Shown piece after piece: positions 12,066-23,543 of a stretch of DNA of 60,634 bases. This DNA comes from Pigoraptor chileana (lineage: Eukaryota; Opisthokonta; Filasterea): the NCBI GenBank assembly GCA_943704495.1, contig CALSCR010001298.1:1-60634 (forward strand), given 5' to 3'. A program made the position numbers and the translations under genes. Within the stretch, counting starts at the first letter, position 1. Every line of letters begins with the position of its first letter. The notes under the pieces are model-generated. The model saw only the letters and a list, made by a program, of their open reading frames with translations, was not told the origin of the DNA and did no database searches.

Positions 12066-12107
12066 ATGCTATCAGCTAGGCTCGCAAGCAGCGATGCCGC
12101 CCCCTGA
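12066..12107 (+). promoter_or_regulatory. Upstream ORF overlapping the FANCM start
   Basis: An ATG at 12066 opens a 13-codon reading (MLSARLASSDAAP-stop) ending at 12107, past the FANCM ATG at 12094 and in another frame. If transcription starts just below the TATA box, this ATG would be met first and would reduce FANCM translation unless it is skipped. Confidence 0.4.
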
Positions 12108-15100
12108 GCGCCAGCAGACGCTGGATGCTTGGAGGCGGACGGACCCTGCGTCGCGCGGCCAAAAACCCACACCTCAGTTGCAACAACAACAACAACAACA
12201 ACAACAGCATCTCCGCGGTGTTGTGGGTCCAGTCCACCGACCACCGGCTGTGGATAACAGTCGCACCGTGCGCAATCCATTTCGTCCCGCCGACGAATCT
12301 GCGAGTGCGGTTGTGCGGCGTGTGGATACATCACGTCAGCATGTGGGCCCTGTCGATAAGAAGAGCAACGCTGCATCCATCGATGACGATGACGATGATG
12401 CAATGCTGCTTGCCCTTGCCATGGCACTCGAGGAGACCGAGAACGCAGCCCCGGTCAACATCAGCAACACCGCACGCGAACCCAGCCGTCAATCGATCCC
12501 CGCAGTTGGCACACGCAATGATTCGCTGCCACAGTCCAATAAGGGCCCTGTGAATCCGTACAAGGCGAACCCATACAAAGCGGCTCCCGCGCCTGCAGCC
12601 CTTGCCGTTGGAGGCTGGGAGCGCGGGGGTGCGTCGCAGAATGGACGTCAAAGCGTGCTGGTGACGCCTGCAACTGGCGGTGTTGCAATTGCGGGAGGCC
12701 GCGCTTCCGACATTCCGAAAGCGGCAAGTGCGGGTGGTGAACGACCCGCAAATGGGAAGGCAGATGCAAAGGAGCCTGAAAAGGGAGGCCGGGGTGCAAG
12801 TGCTGGCGGTGGCGTTTCTTTGCGGTGTGCATCTGCGACTGTGGGTGGATATATTGACAACATGGAGCGTGCGAATTTGGGACTTCCTGCGTATGATCAG
12901 GGAGCGATTGGCGAATGGATATATCCGACAAACTATCCCGTTCGAGACTACCAGCTCAACATTGTCAAGCGCGCCCTGTTTAAAAACACAATGGTCACGC
13001 TGCCCACGGGCCTCGGGAAGACGTTCATTGCCGCGGTGGTCATGTACAACTACTACAGGTGGTTTCCGGATGGGAAGATTGTGTTTCTTGCCCCCACAAA
13101 ACCGCTCGTTGCGCAACAGATCGATGCGTGCGTCAATATCATGTCAATACCAAAGTGCGTCACTGCAGAGATGACGGGCACCAAGACACCCACCTTGCGA
13201 TCGGAAATTTGGGAGTCGAAGCGGGTGTTCTTTTTGACGCCGCAAGTTGTGCAAAACGACCTCAATCGGGGCACGTGTCCTGCCAGGAAGATTGTGTGCG
13301 TTGTTGTGGACGAGGCACACAAAGCGTTGGGCAACCACGCCTACTGTGCCGTTGTCAACGAGCTTGCGCAGCAAGGGGCTCGATTTCGCGTGCTTGCACT
13401 CAGCGCGACGCCCGGGGACATTGTCGCCACGGTGCAGGAAGTTCTCAGTAACCTCTGTATATCTGCAATTGAGCTTCGCGGGGAGGACGCGCTCGATATC
13501 CGTCCGTATGTGCACGGGAGGAAACTGGAGGTCGTGACAGTGCCCCTGGGACAGCGCGTCCTTGCCGCAAAGAAGGCCATGTCAGGGATTATCGGCAATA
13601 TTCTTGGACGCCTGTGCAACGCGAGGGCGTTTTACGAGAGAGATCCCGAGAAAGCGCACCGGTATGCACTCTTGAAGCAGCGCGACAAGTACCGCACAAA
13701 CCCCCCGGATGGCGGACGCGGGAGTGGGCAGGTGGAAGGCGATTTTGCCGTCGCGATCTCACTCGCGCACTCTTTTGAGCTTCTCCAGCAGCACGGATTG
13801 TCCAGCTTTTATCAGCAGATCCGCCCCATCTTGGAGGGGAAGAAGGACGGCGGTGGTCGCGCTCGCAATGAGCTCATGCGATCGACTGAGTTTATGGAGA
13901 TTTATGCAGCACTGGATGCCGCATACGGAAGTTCTGCCCCCGGCAACTCTGTGGGAGCGGCGGGATCCGACGCCCGGGACGGAGACGATCCGATTGAAGC
14001 AAGCCATCCCAAAGTGCAAAAGCTGCTTGAGATCGTCGTCGAGCACTTTGTCTCTGCGGCAGAGAAGGGCGACGGGGAGTCGACACGCGTAATGGTGTTT
14101 TCGCAGTACAGAGATAGCGTCCGCGAAATTGTGAGTGCGCTGTCGCAGCACCGACCGCTTGTGCGCCCAATGGCGTTTGTGGGTCAGTCTAGCAAGGGCA
14201 GCAAAGGCCTCACGCAGAAGGAGCAGATGGAGGCTGTGCGCCAGTTTCGCTCCGGGGGACACAATACGCTTGTTGCGACGTGCGTGGGCGAGGAAGGACT
14301 CGATATCGGCGACGTTGATTTGATTGTGTGTTTTGACGCTCAAACATCCGCCGTGCGTCTTGTCCAGCGGATGGGACGCACTGGGAGAAAGCGCGACGGT
14401 CGCATCGTCATGCTTGTTGCCGAGGGTAAGGAGGAGCTGACGTACAAGAAGGGACAGACCACGCGCAAGTCGATTCACAAGGCCATTGTGTCTGGACAGG
14501 GGACGTTCACGCTCGCCGCTGACCAACCGATGCTGCCTGAGGGATGCAAGCCTATAATGCGCATGGAGGAAATGGCGGCGCCGAAAGAGGCGAGCCCAGT
14601 CGCGGCGACAAAGCGTAAAAACGCACGCTCGGCGTCCTCTAAACCTGCAGGTGGTGCCAGTGCGGGCCGCGGCGCTGATGTAGGCAAGGGGAAGAAGCGG
14701 GCGACCGTGGCTGCCGGGACCGAGCCTGACAGCGGCGTCGGCGTCGGCGTCGGCGATGGCTCTGACGGACTACTGACGTCTGATGAACACGCGTACTACT
14801 TGTCAAAGTATGCCATCGACGGGGGACTTGGTCCGTACGACGGGTGGTGGATGGAACTGTCGACTGTGGCCTCGTGGCAGTCGGCGCCAATGCCTGTCCG
14901 TCTTGCCTCCCACTCGGTTCTGTCACGTGCCCTTGTTGCTGCGTGCCAGATGGCCGATGACGCCGCATCCGGGGGGCGCGCGTGTGCATCGTATGAGGAT
15001 GAGCTGGTGACGCATTTGGACATGCGGGACGTCATTGTGAGGGGCAAGGATGACGCACGCGGTGGTAATGACGCTGGCAAGGGTGCTCATGACGTCGTGA

Positions 15101-18100
15101 AACCGAATGACGGATGCGCTATGGATGTGGATACCACCGAGGGCAAGGAGGTCGCTGCGGCCACGCACACCAGGAAGTTAAAGGGAGCGCGGACGCCGGC
15201 GGTGGAGGCTGTGTTCTTTGACGACAATGCGGTCTTCCGTGCACGCGAGAATGAGGATGACGATGCAGATTTGATGGCTGATTGGAAGTCCCCTGTTGTG
15301 TCGGAGGTGCGAGTGGCATCGAAGGCGGTGCCTGCTGGTAATAATGCTCGCGGCAACGCACCCGTCGCACTGAAAAAGGCGGAGGGCGTGCTGCTCCCGC
15401 CAAAGCGACAAGACAGCAATCGCCAACACCACCAAGAATTGCCGCAGCTACAACAGCTGCAACAATTGCAACAACCACAACAGCATCAACAGTCACACCA
15501 GCTGAAAGATCTGCGCGCAAATGAGCGTGGAGATCGCAACGAAGAGCCGTTTGCCCGAAGCGCTCATGGTGAAGCGGCGACGACCGATGCCATCCGTGCT
15601 GAAAGTGAGTTTGAGACGATGCGCACATATGCCTGCGTTATAGTGTAAATCTGTGATTTTGTGTGTGCCCTCTTCGCCTTTCTATGCTGTTTATCGGCTC
15701 GCAATGACCTTATATGTCCTTACCTGCGATATACCCTTTTCTATTTTGGCGCCCTTTCGAACAACACAGCTCCAATTGGCAATCAGCCACCCGCCGCCGT
15801 CTTTACGATTGGAGATGATGACGATGCCTTTGGTGATGCAATGGATTGCGGGGATTGCGAATCTGAGCGTAAGTCGGCTCTCTAACTGACCTGTTGCCAG
15901 TCGCGTTGCAGGCCGCACTCTGCCTTCTCACGTGCACACACAGATATTTGCAAATTGAATTCGCTTATAATATTTAAATTGCTGTTGGTCTCACACCAGT
16001 GTTCATCATATTCACTATAATCTTCTCCTTATCTGCGTGTGTGTGTGTGTGTGCCTCTTCATCCCATCCCACACAATGCATGGACTCCAGCGGAGGTGAA
16101 TCCGTGGCTAGCCCGGTTTGCAGACTTTCTACCGTCAGAACCCGAAGACAAGGACATTCCAGGTGACCGCAGACCTGCGGTTACCACTGCCGACGACGAC
16201 GCGCTTCCGTGGAGCATTCCGTCTCCCTCCGATGCACTCGCGGGCGCTGAGCCTGCGGTAGGCATCGACCGTCACGTGAGCCCGCGTGGGCACGATACCT
16301 CCGAGCGAGTTGCGCCTGCATTGGACGGACAGCGTTGCGCCGCAGATGGTCACGTGCCCCATAATAGCGACGCTTTCTATGCATCGCCTGTGAAGGATGC
16401 CGGGAGTCACGTGCCGCCAGTTGACATGTGCAGCGCTACCGTAACAGAAAGCGTCGGCGGGGACGTCGCTCAGCCTGTAGGGACACCAACTCCAGCCGCA
16501 CCTATAGCAGCCCACGTTGCCACAGCGAAGCAGGACGGGCACGTGAGGCCTGTGAATCCATATCGCACGACGTCAAAGCTGTCGCTCAAGCGCGCGTCTC
16601 CACAGCTTCAGAGAGTGCAAAAGGCGGACGGGCAGTTGCAAAAGACATCCACCGGAACAGGCAGTTTAATGGAGCCTCTGACGACCACAGAAGAACATGG
16701 AGGCCAACCATCGATTGGAAAACAGCCGCTGTCGATAGCACTCTCCGCTGATTGCGTTCCGCACGGGGTTGGGAGTGGGAGTGGAAGGGGAGCCGCTGCG
16801 AATGGACCGGTGGCCGCGATTGATTTGTGTGAGCCACGTGCGAGCTCGCAGGAAGCGACGCCAGTGCTGCGTCGGACAAGGAGAAAGCGGAGACATGCGT
16901 TTCTGTCACCTGACGCCGACGAAATGCTCGGTGTGGACGGGGGTTTGGCGGCGTGTGGAGAGAGCGATTTAGTGCAGGAGACACACGACGGAACCGGTGA
17001 ATCACGAAAGCGCGTGTCGCGTGGCAAGCGAAAGAAGGCTGATGCGATGTGGTCACATGGGGAGGAGGATGATGAAGATGGGGGTGATGCTAGAGGGAGA
17101 GGCGACGTCAAGCGACGCAAACGAATTGTGCGTGCAGGTGCATCCGACAACGACAACGATGCGCTTGTAGTGGAAAATGGGTCGACAAAAGCACAGAGTG
17201 ATCGACCTTGTGGGGGGGTTGCGGCGAGGAAGAGTGGACGCATTCCTGCGGCGGCTGTGACGCACTGTGACGACAGTGGCGACAGTGACGATGCCTTTGA
17301 GGTGGCACCAAAGTCACGTGCAAAGCGGAAGCGAGCAATCGGAAGCGACGAAGACGATGACGTCAGCGAGCGCAAGACCAAGAGCGCCGCCAGTCGCGCA
17401 AGTAGCAAGCCTAGTACCATGCTTTGTAAGGAGTCAGGAAACAAGGCAGGTAATGGTGCAAGTAACAAGCGGGACCGGGCTCCTCAGTCGCCCCCGGGGA
17501 AAGCCGGTGGACGATGCGCAAAAAGGGAAAACAAGAAAAAGAAACCGCGAAAGCGCGTGGGTGGCTTTGTTGACGACGAGGCAGAGGAGTCGGACGATTG
17601 TTCCGGCGAATCCGACGATCCCGACGGCAGCGACCTCGACGAGTACGAAGCATGTTCATTCATTGACGACGGTCAGTCGCAGTCGCAATCGCAGTCACAG
17701 TCGCAGTCGCAGTCGCAGTCGCAGTCGCAGTCGCAGAGGGAGGGTGGCGGCAGGGTGGGCAGGGCGGCGGCGGAGAGTATTGTCTCCCCCTCGTCGATGA
17801 TGGCTCTGTACCAGCGTTCTCTTCTGAGCCCAGATGCAAATCCGGTCTTCCGCAGTGCGCCCGTGAATGCGGCGGGTGCGGCGCGGTATCGCATGGGCAG
17901 ACGAACGAAAGAGACGCTTTCGGACATGGAAGGGGAGGCGGAGGAGGTGGCTGGCATGATTGGCGACGAGAGAGAGATCGGCAGTGACGACAGCGACGGC
18001 AGTGACGACGATTCGGAAGGAAATGATGAACACATCGATGATAATGACGCGTGTGCCAATGAGAGTGACCGTCACGTGAGGAAGGCCGTTTTGAAGCGTC

Positions 18101-19770
18101 GGTGCATTTCCGAGAGCCCGCTTTCGGACGAGAAGCACGTGATCGGTGGCATTGCAAAAAGCAGTGGAACCAGTGGAGTACCTCAACGACACCAGCAACA
18201 ACAGCAGCAGCAAGAAGCGAGCATCGCAACCATAAAGACTGTGCCGTATGGGTCGTCTGTGAATTCTGTGAACTCTGCGAAAGCGGCCGGTCACAGTGGA
18301 AACACCGCAAGCGTGAAAGCACCAACACACGCCAACACACTTGGCGCGCCTCCGCCTGTGCCTGCGCCTGTGCCTCCGATCGTTGCACTGCCAGGCTTTG
18401 ATCTGAGTGTGGACGAACTCCTTGCAATCATCAGCGACGACGACAGCGAAGAGGAAGTTAACGCACGTTTGCCTCCGCCAAAGCCTGCACCCGTTAACGT
18501 CGGAATTGCGTTGCCAACACCAGCAGCCTTTCCGGCGGCAAATTGTGGGCATGCACACAGCCAACTCACGCACAAAGCAGTGGTGCCATCGTCACGTGCA
18601 ACACTTTCGTCGGTTCGTTCGTCAATGCCAAACTTTTCCCTCGATGCGTCTGCCATTGATCTGAGTGACGACGACAATACGGACTGTGGCGATGCCCGCA
18701 ATATTACTGACGCTGTTACTTCATACGTGATGCCTGCACGTGGGGCGGTTCCTGTCGATCTCGTCGTGGGTGGGATTTTTGACGCGACGCCACCGAGTGT
18801 CATCCAACAGTCGGTGGGCGGGTCTATGGGATCACGTGGCTCGGGTGCGGCGTGCGAGGGGGGTCGTCTGGTTGTGCTCGTCGACACCAGACAGGTCATG
18901 GCTTCCCAGGTTGGTGTGAAGAAATTTGCAATCGCTGGGCAACATTGATTGTTGGAGTTGCTTTGTGTTTGGAGTGTGTATGCGGTGTTCGGCCTTCAAG
19001 ATGTGTTGTGGATGTGACAATTGCATTGGTGTGCCATGGACAGAGTCAAGCAATACATTGCATGCCAACGCCCTTCACTTGCAACTTATTCACTCTCACT
19101 CATTCTCTCTCGCACTCACTCTTCCTCTTTTCATCTGCGTGTGTGCACATTGTACGCATTGTGCATATCCCCCATTGCAAATTGCCTTTTCGCAGGCGCT
19201 GAGTGTTCTACGTAGCCAGCATGCCGCACGCACGGTTGTCCCTCCCCTCGGAATCTCGTGCGATTACATTGTGAGTCAGCGTGCGGGTGTTCTCCGCCGC
19301 ACACAACAGGACATACTCAACGCCGTCGCAACAACAGCCATGTCGGCGGGTGCTGCGGCCGGTGATGGTGACATCAGTGCCGTAGGGCCTACAGCTGGTG
19401 CCAAGCTGTACGACCACGTGCTGTCGCTGAGGGCGCAGTTTGAGAAACGCTTTCTCATTGTGGAAAAGACGGTAAAGACGAAGGGGACGGGTGGCGTTGC
19501 GGACAAGGGGTGAGTGCTGCTATTATTGAGTCAACTGTGGAAAAGCAATATCAGCTCCGATATCAGCAACAACAAAACAACCACAATATTATCACAAACA
19601 GCAACTGCATGCAGTATCTTGCCTACTCATATCATATCACACACTCTCGTTACCGCAGCATATCTGGACGGCAGTATGAGATTGGAATCGCTGCGGTGAC
19701 GCGGCTTGGTGTGATCGTCCTCTACAGCGAAGATAAAGGTGAATGCACTGTTTTCCTCGGTTTCATTTGT

Positions 19771-19817
<47 letters not shown>

Positions 19818-21149
19818 GGTCCATCTGACTGTTTGTTAGTGCACCAACTCTCACCCGTGAACTAATGGACGTCTCCAATGCCAACTGACGACATATTGCT
19901 GTTGATCACATTGATATGGACTGCATGTACACGTGGATTGGGTGCTATGAGGGACTGTGTGGAATGTTGCAGCATCGCCATGTTCACGCCCACACAACCA
20001 CACAAAACGCAAGCAACACCACACTCGCACTCACAGCATAACACTGCTACACGTGTTGGTGTCACACACACACATGCATGCAACATCACACACACACACA
20101 CACATTTACGCGCGCGTTTGTGGTATACTCATGATGCGCAAAGTTCTATACCATTGCCTGACATGAACTTGTATTAAAACGAAAAAATCTGCGCAATATT
20201 TTTAGACGAAACTGCGGCGATACTGGCGAGTCTCGCTCGGAGAGAGGCTGACTTGGGCTTTGGGGTATCGGAAGCACTTGTGGACGCCAAAGTGGACCTT
20301 CAGGTGCGTTATGTTTGTCTACCCTACTACCGCACACTGTGTCACATTGCATTCCGTGCTTCTCTGCCTTGTGCCTGTATGCACGCGCACACATATATGC
20401 ACACATACATGCACACACACACTCGGCACACACGCATACATGACACACACGCTTCGGAATACTTCATGGGGACCAGTCGTGTCAATGTAGTGAAGATCAT
20501 CTGTGAGACGGCCTATTCTAAATCGTGTATGCGTGTGTTGTTACTTTTGCCGCTATGGAGCAGATGTTGCGGTTCCTTGTGAGCATTCCCTGCATCAGCT
20601 ACACAAATGCCCTCAATCTGATGGCATTTGCCGGATTCGACAGCCTCCAATCCATTCTCGCCAGGTGGGGCCCTCTCACTGCTCTCACTCTCTTGCCTGT
20701 CTCTCCTCTCTGCTTTCTTTATATCTCTGTCTCTCTTGCGTTGTCTGTCTTGTCTGTCTTGTGGAGTCCATGGGCACAGCGCCTATGACACTGACTTAGA
20801 ATCCTACATCTCTTGTCTGTCTCCGTCGCTCTGTCGGTCTTTCTCTCTCTTTGTCTGTCTTGTGGAGTCCATGGGCACAGCGCCTATGACACTGACTTGA
20901 ATCCTACATCTCTTTGTCTGTCTGTTGAAGTCCATGCAACACCTAAGCACTTCGAATCCCACACGACGCTTGCATACCATCATTACCGCTGCTGAATGCC
21001 TACACTCGCGTTTGTTTGTTCGTATGCGCAAACACAGTCCTGTCGATGCACTCGTGCGGAGGACACCCTTTCTCACGGAAAAGACGGCAACCGAATTGCG
21101 CCGTTACTGCGACACAAAATTTGACGCAGAAATGGTGCCCCGCAAGTGA
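12094..21149 (+). CDS. FANCM: Fanconi anaemia group M protein: DNA translocase with XPF-like C-terminus
   Basis: FANCM anchors the Fanconi core complex and remodels stalled forks. Eight exons join in phase: 12094-15604, 15770-15868, 16091-18909, 19196-19509, 19659-19738, 20206-20303, 20561-20664 and 21038-21149, giving 2378 aa. The start fits the conserved N-terminus (QQTLDAW against RQRTLFQTW in human). The SF2 helicase starts near residue 285 with YPVRDYQLNIVKRALF, Walker A LPTGLGKTF (about 304), Walker B VVDEAHKAL (about 404), and motif VI QRMGRTGRKR (about 758). A long disordered acidic middle holds FVDDEAEESDD and an expanded (QS)n run near 1733. The ERCC4 domain (LVVLVDTR; CDYIVSQRAGVLRRTQQD) lacks the catalytic Glu of the ERK motif, and helix-hairpin-helix segments end the protein. 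The nuclease is therefore probably inactive, as in other FANCMs. Confidence 0.95.
12181..12207 (+). repeat. (CAA)n tract encoding poly-Gln in FANCM
   Basis: A CAA run encodes about nine glutamines between the N-terminal motif and the helicase. A second Gln-rich run (QELPQLQQLQQLQQPQQ) lies near 15435-15500. Confidence 0.85.
17671..17741 (+). repeat. (CAGTCG)n coding minisatellite, Ser-Gln repeat in FANCM
   Basis: About 12 hexamers encode QSQSQS directly after a SFIDDG segment. In human FANCM the equivalent place reads FLNDETQLSQ, so the repeat expanded inside a conserved interaction region. SQ dipeptides are also the core of ATM/ATR sites. Confidence 0.85.
19769..19818 (+). repeat. (TTG)n microsatellite in FANCM intron 5
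   Basis: About 16 TTG units start roughly 30 nt after the donor at 19739. They read (UUG)n in the transcript. Confidence 0.85.
20760..20960 (+). repeat. Dispersed hairpin repeat, three copies in FANCM intron 7
   Basis: Copy 1 is 20760-20813 and copy 2 is 20861-20913. They are nearly identical and start TGTGGAGTCCATGGGC. A degenerate third is 20925-20960. Each follows a CT-rich tract. The segment CATGGGC-ACAGC-GCCTATG can form a 7-bp stem with one G-U pair. Orientation is sense to FANCM. Confidence 0.85.
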
Positions 21150-21633
21150 TTCTCCTCAAAACCATGTGTCTGTATTGTGTGAGCGCACCCCTATATATAT
21201 AGTAGCACGCCGAGTTTACATTTATCGATTCTAATGAAAAGCAGATGACCTACCCACGATGTTTGTTTTGTTATCAAGATTTCGCCACGCGGGATCCATT
21301 TTTGAAGCGAATTTCGGCCTCCGACAGAACGAAGGGGCGTTGACACATATGTTTGAGAATATTGTGATTTAATGATGATTGTACGCAAGAGACGGCAACA
21401 TTTTCGACGGAAACAAAAAGGAACAGCCGCAACGCACGCACGCACGCACGCACACACGCCAAGCCAACGCACTGCCACGCACACAAAAACCACGCGCGTA
21501 AAAGCAACACACAAACATAAACTAGCGATGGAACCAAAATATCCCCCCCAAACGAGTGTAACAAAAACACAAAAGCAGTAACATAGGCAGGAAAGGAATA
21601 GAGATTGCAAATTATCCACGCTGTCAACTGTGT
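21150..21633. other. Tail-to-tail spacer between FANCM and SDA1
   Basis: It holds the 3' ends of both genes. I see a short TA run at 21192-21201 and an ACGC-rich run at 21433-21460, and nothing coding. Confidence 0.5.
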
Positions 21634-23418
21634 TTAGAGGTTCGACTTTCTGCGGCGTTCGATGGAGGCGCGCTCCTGCACCTGTCGGTCGCGCATCGAC
21701 CTCAGTTGCTTGTCGCGCATCTTCTGTCCGTGGAGAACCATCATAAAGTTCTTCGTCTTGCGCTTGTCCCTGTGAGAGCACACACACGCGGCACAAGGAA
21801 TAAGACACAAAGATACAAAAGAAAACAACCAGGTCAGTCCTCGAATAAGCACAGGGCATTCCACGGCACATACATGATATAGACACATACACGCGCGTAT
21901 ACACCCCACACACACGGACAACGTCAGCCCATGAATAAACACAGGCATGCAATACACACACACACACAAGACACAGATAAAAGCACACGGAGACACACAC
22001 ACAAGACAGACAACCGACCTGTTCGTCTGGCTCTTCTCGGCATTGTGCTTGCCCTTCTTGCTGCCAAATGTCTCGCGACCCTCGCGTCCCTCAAGCACCG
22101 TCTGCAGACGCGCGTCGTAATCGTGCCTGCGCTTCTTCGCACCAGCCTCAATCGACTCTGGATCGACGATTTCAGAGGGACGAAGGGCAATATCTGCCGC
22201 CGCCGCCGCCTCTTCATCTTCCTCCTTGACGTCTGTCAGCTTTCTCTTCTTTCCGCGGCGTGACGCGGGTCCGTCAAGCTGTTTCTTGAGCTGAAGCTTG
22301 CGAATCATCGCAAAGTCCTCCGGCGTCAGAATCCGCTGTGTGCTAATCTCATTGGCAAGACGCTTCCTCGTCTCAGGGTCAATCTCAACAGGAACGTCGC
22401 CCTCTGCGTCCATGTCGTCATCGTCGCTCCCTCCATCTTCAGAGTGCGACACATTCATCCACTCTCCCTCTCCCTCGCTGTCAGACCCTTCACTGTCCGT
22501 CTCCCAGCCCTCCCAGCCGTTGCCTTCCTTCGTCTCTCCTCCCTCCGCGCCCTGTCGCGCCATTTCCTCAGCAAGAAGCTCCGCACCGGGCACAAACTTC
22601 GCCGTGCGTTGCGCGCCATACTGTCTCGATGCACCCGCAGGCTTCCCGGTTGCATCATCCTCGCCAAACGCCTCTTCATCGTCTCCGGCGGCCTTTGGTG
22701 CGCCACGATCCTTCTTCCGCAACAGCGCGGGATTAACCGCCCTGTAGAGCTGGATGATTGACTTTGCTGCGTTCGACACGCCCTTGTCGCGATGCGTCTT
22801 GTACTGGCCGAGGTCGCCGAGAAGCGCCTCTGTCATGACGAGCGGACAGCGCGCACAAATCTCCCGCGCGGCGTTCAATCCAACCGCCATAACCTCGACG
22901 CTGCTGCGGTCGTTCACAAAATTGTTCACGAGTGCCAACAGGAGAGGCTCGAGGACATCCGGAGGAATCAGCTCGTGGCACGACTGTGCGGCGTACGCAA
23001 GAACCAGAGTGACGTCTGCATTATGATGTTGATATTGTACTTGTTAGTGACGGCGGCGGTTGCAGTAGTGAAGGTGTCTTTTGTGTGTGGTTTTTTTTGC
23101 GAAGGCCCCATATTTCTCAACATTACGCAGACTTCCCTGACACAGACAACAGTCTTCACGACAATAACATATTGATCCATACCGACACACGCACACGCAC
23201 AAAGAAACAAACAACGCATATCCGCTCACCCTTCTGATGGGGCTGAATGTACTTTTGGAGGAACGGATAGAAGTTCAGCACAAACAGCTGGTGCGTGCCA
23301 ATGAGGCGACTGATCAGGTTAATCATCATGATGCGAACCTCGAAACGCTCGGTGCTCGTGCGCAGCTGTGTAAACAGCTTCTCCGCGAGCCCTTTTGTTG
23401 TTGTTGTTTTTGTTGTTG

Positions 23419-23450
<32 letters not shown>

Positions 23451-23459
23451 GGTGGTGGT

Positions 23460-23543
<84 letters not shown>

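Larger units (their letters stand above)
7824..12093. other. Gene-poor spacer between the divergent BOP1 and FANCM starts
   Basis: At 4.2 kb this is by far the longest stretch without a recognisable gene. It contains three separate local duplications (8421-8553, 9925-10100, 11067-11330), a perfect inverted repeat at 9498-9525, TCACGTGA sites at 9551, 11481, 11620 and 11632, TA and GT-rich runs at 9255-9365, and a coding-like patch at 10624-11135. No tRNA or known ncRNA was seen. Confidence 0.55.

Noticed and set aside
12094-18948. Treating 12094-15648 and 16039-18948 as two separate genes
   Set aside because: A donor at 15605, a 99-nt exon at 15770-15868 and an acceptor at 16090 join them in phase, and the product follows FANCM order end to end.
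20940-20960. tRNA-like B box (CACTTCGAATCCC) in FANCM intron 7
   Set aside because: No A box or cloverleaf around it. It is part of the degenerate third copy of the dispersed repeat. A tRNA-derived origin of the repeat remains possible but is unsupported.
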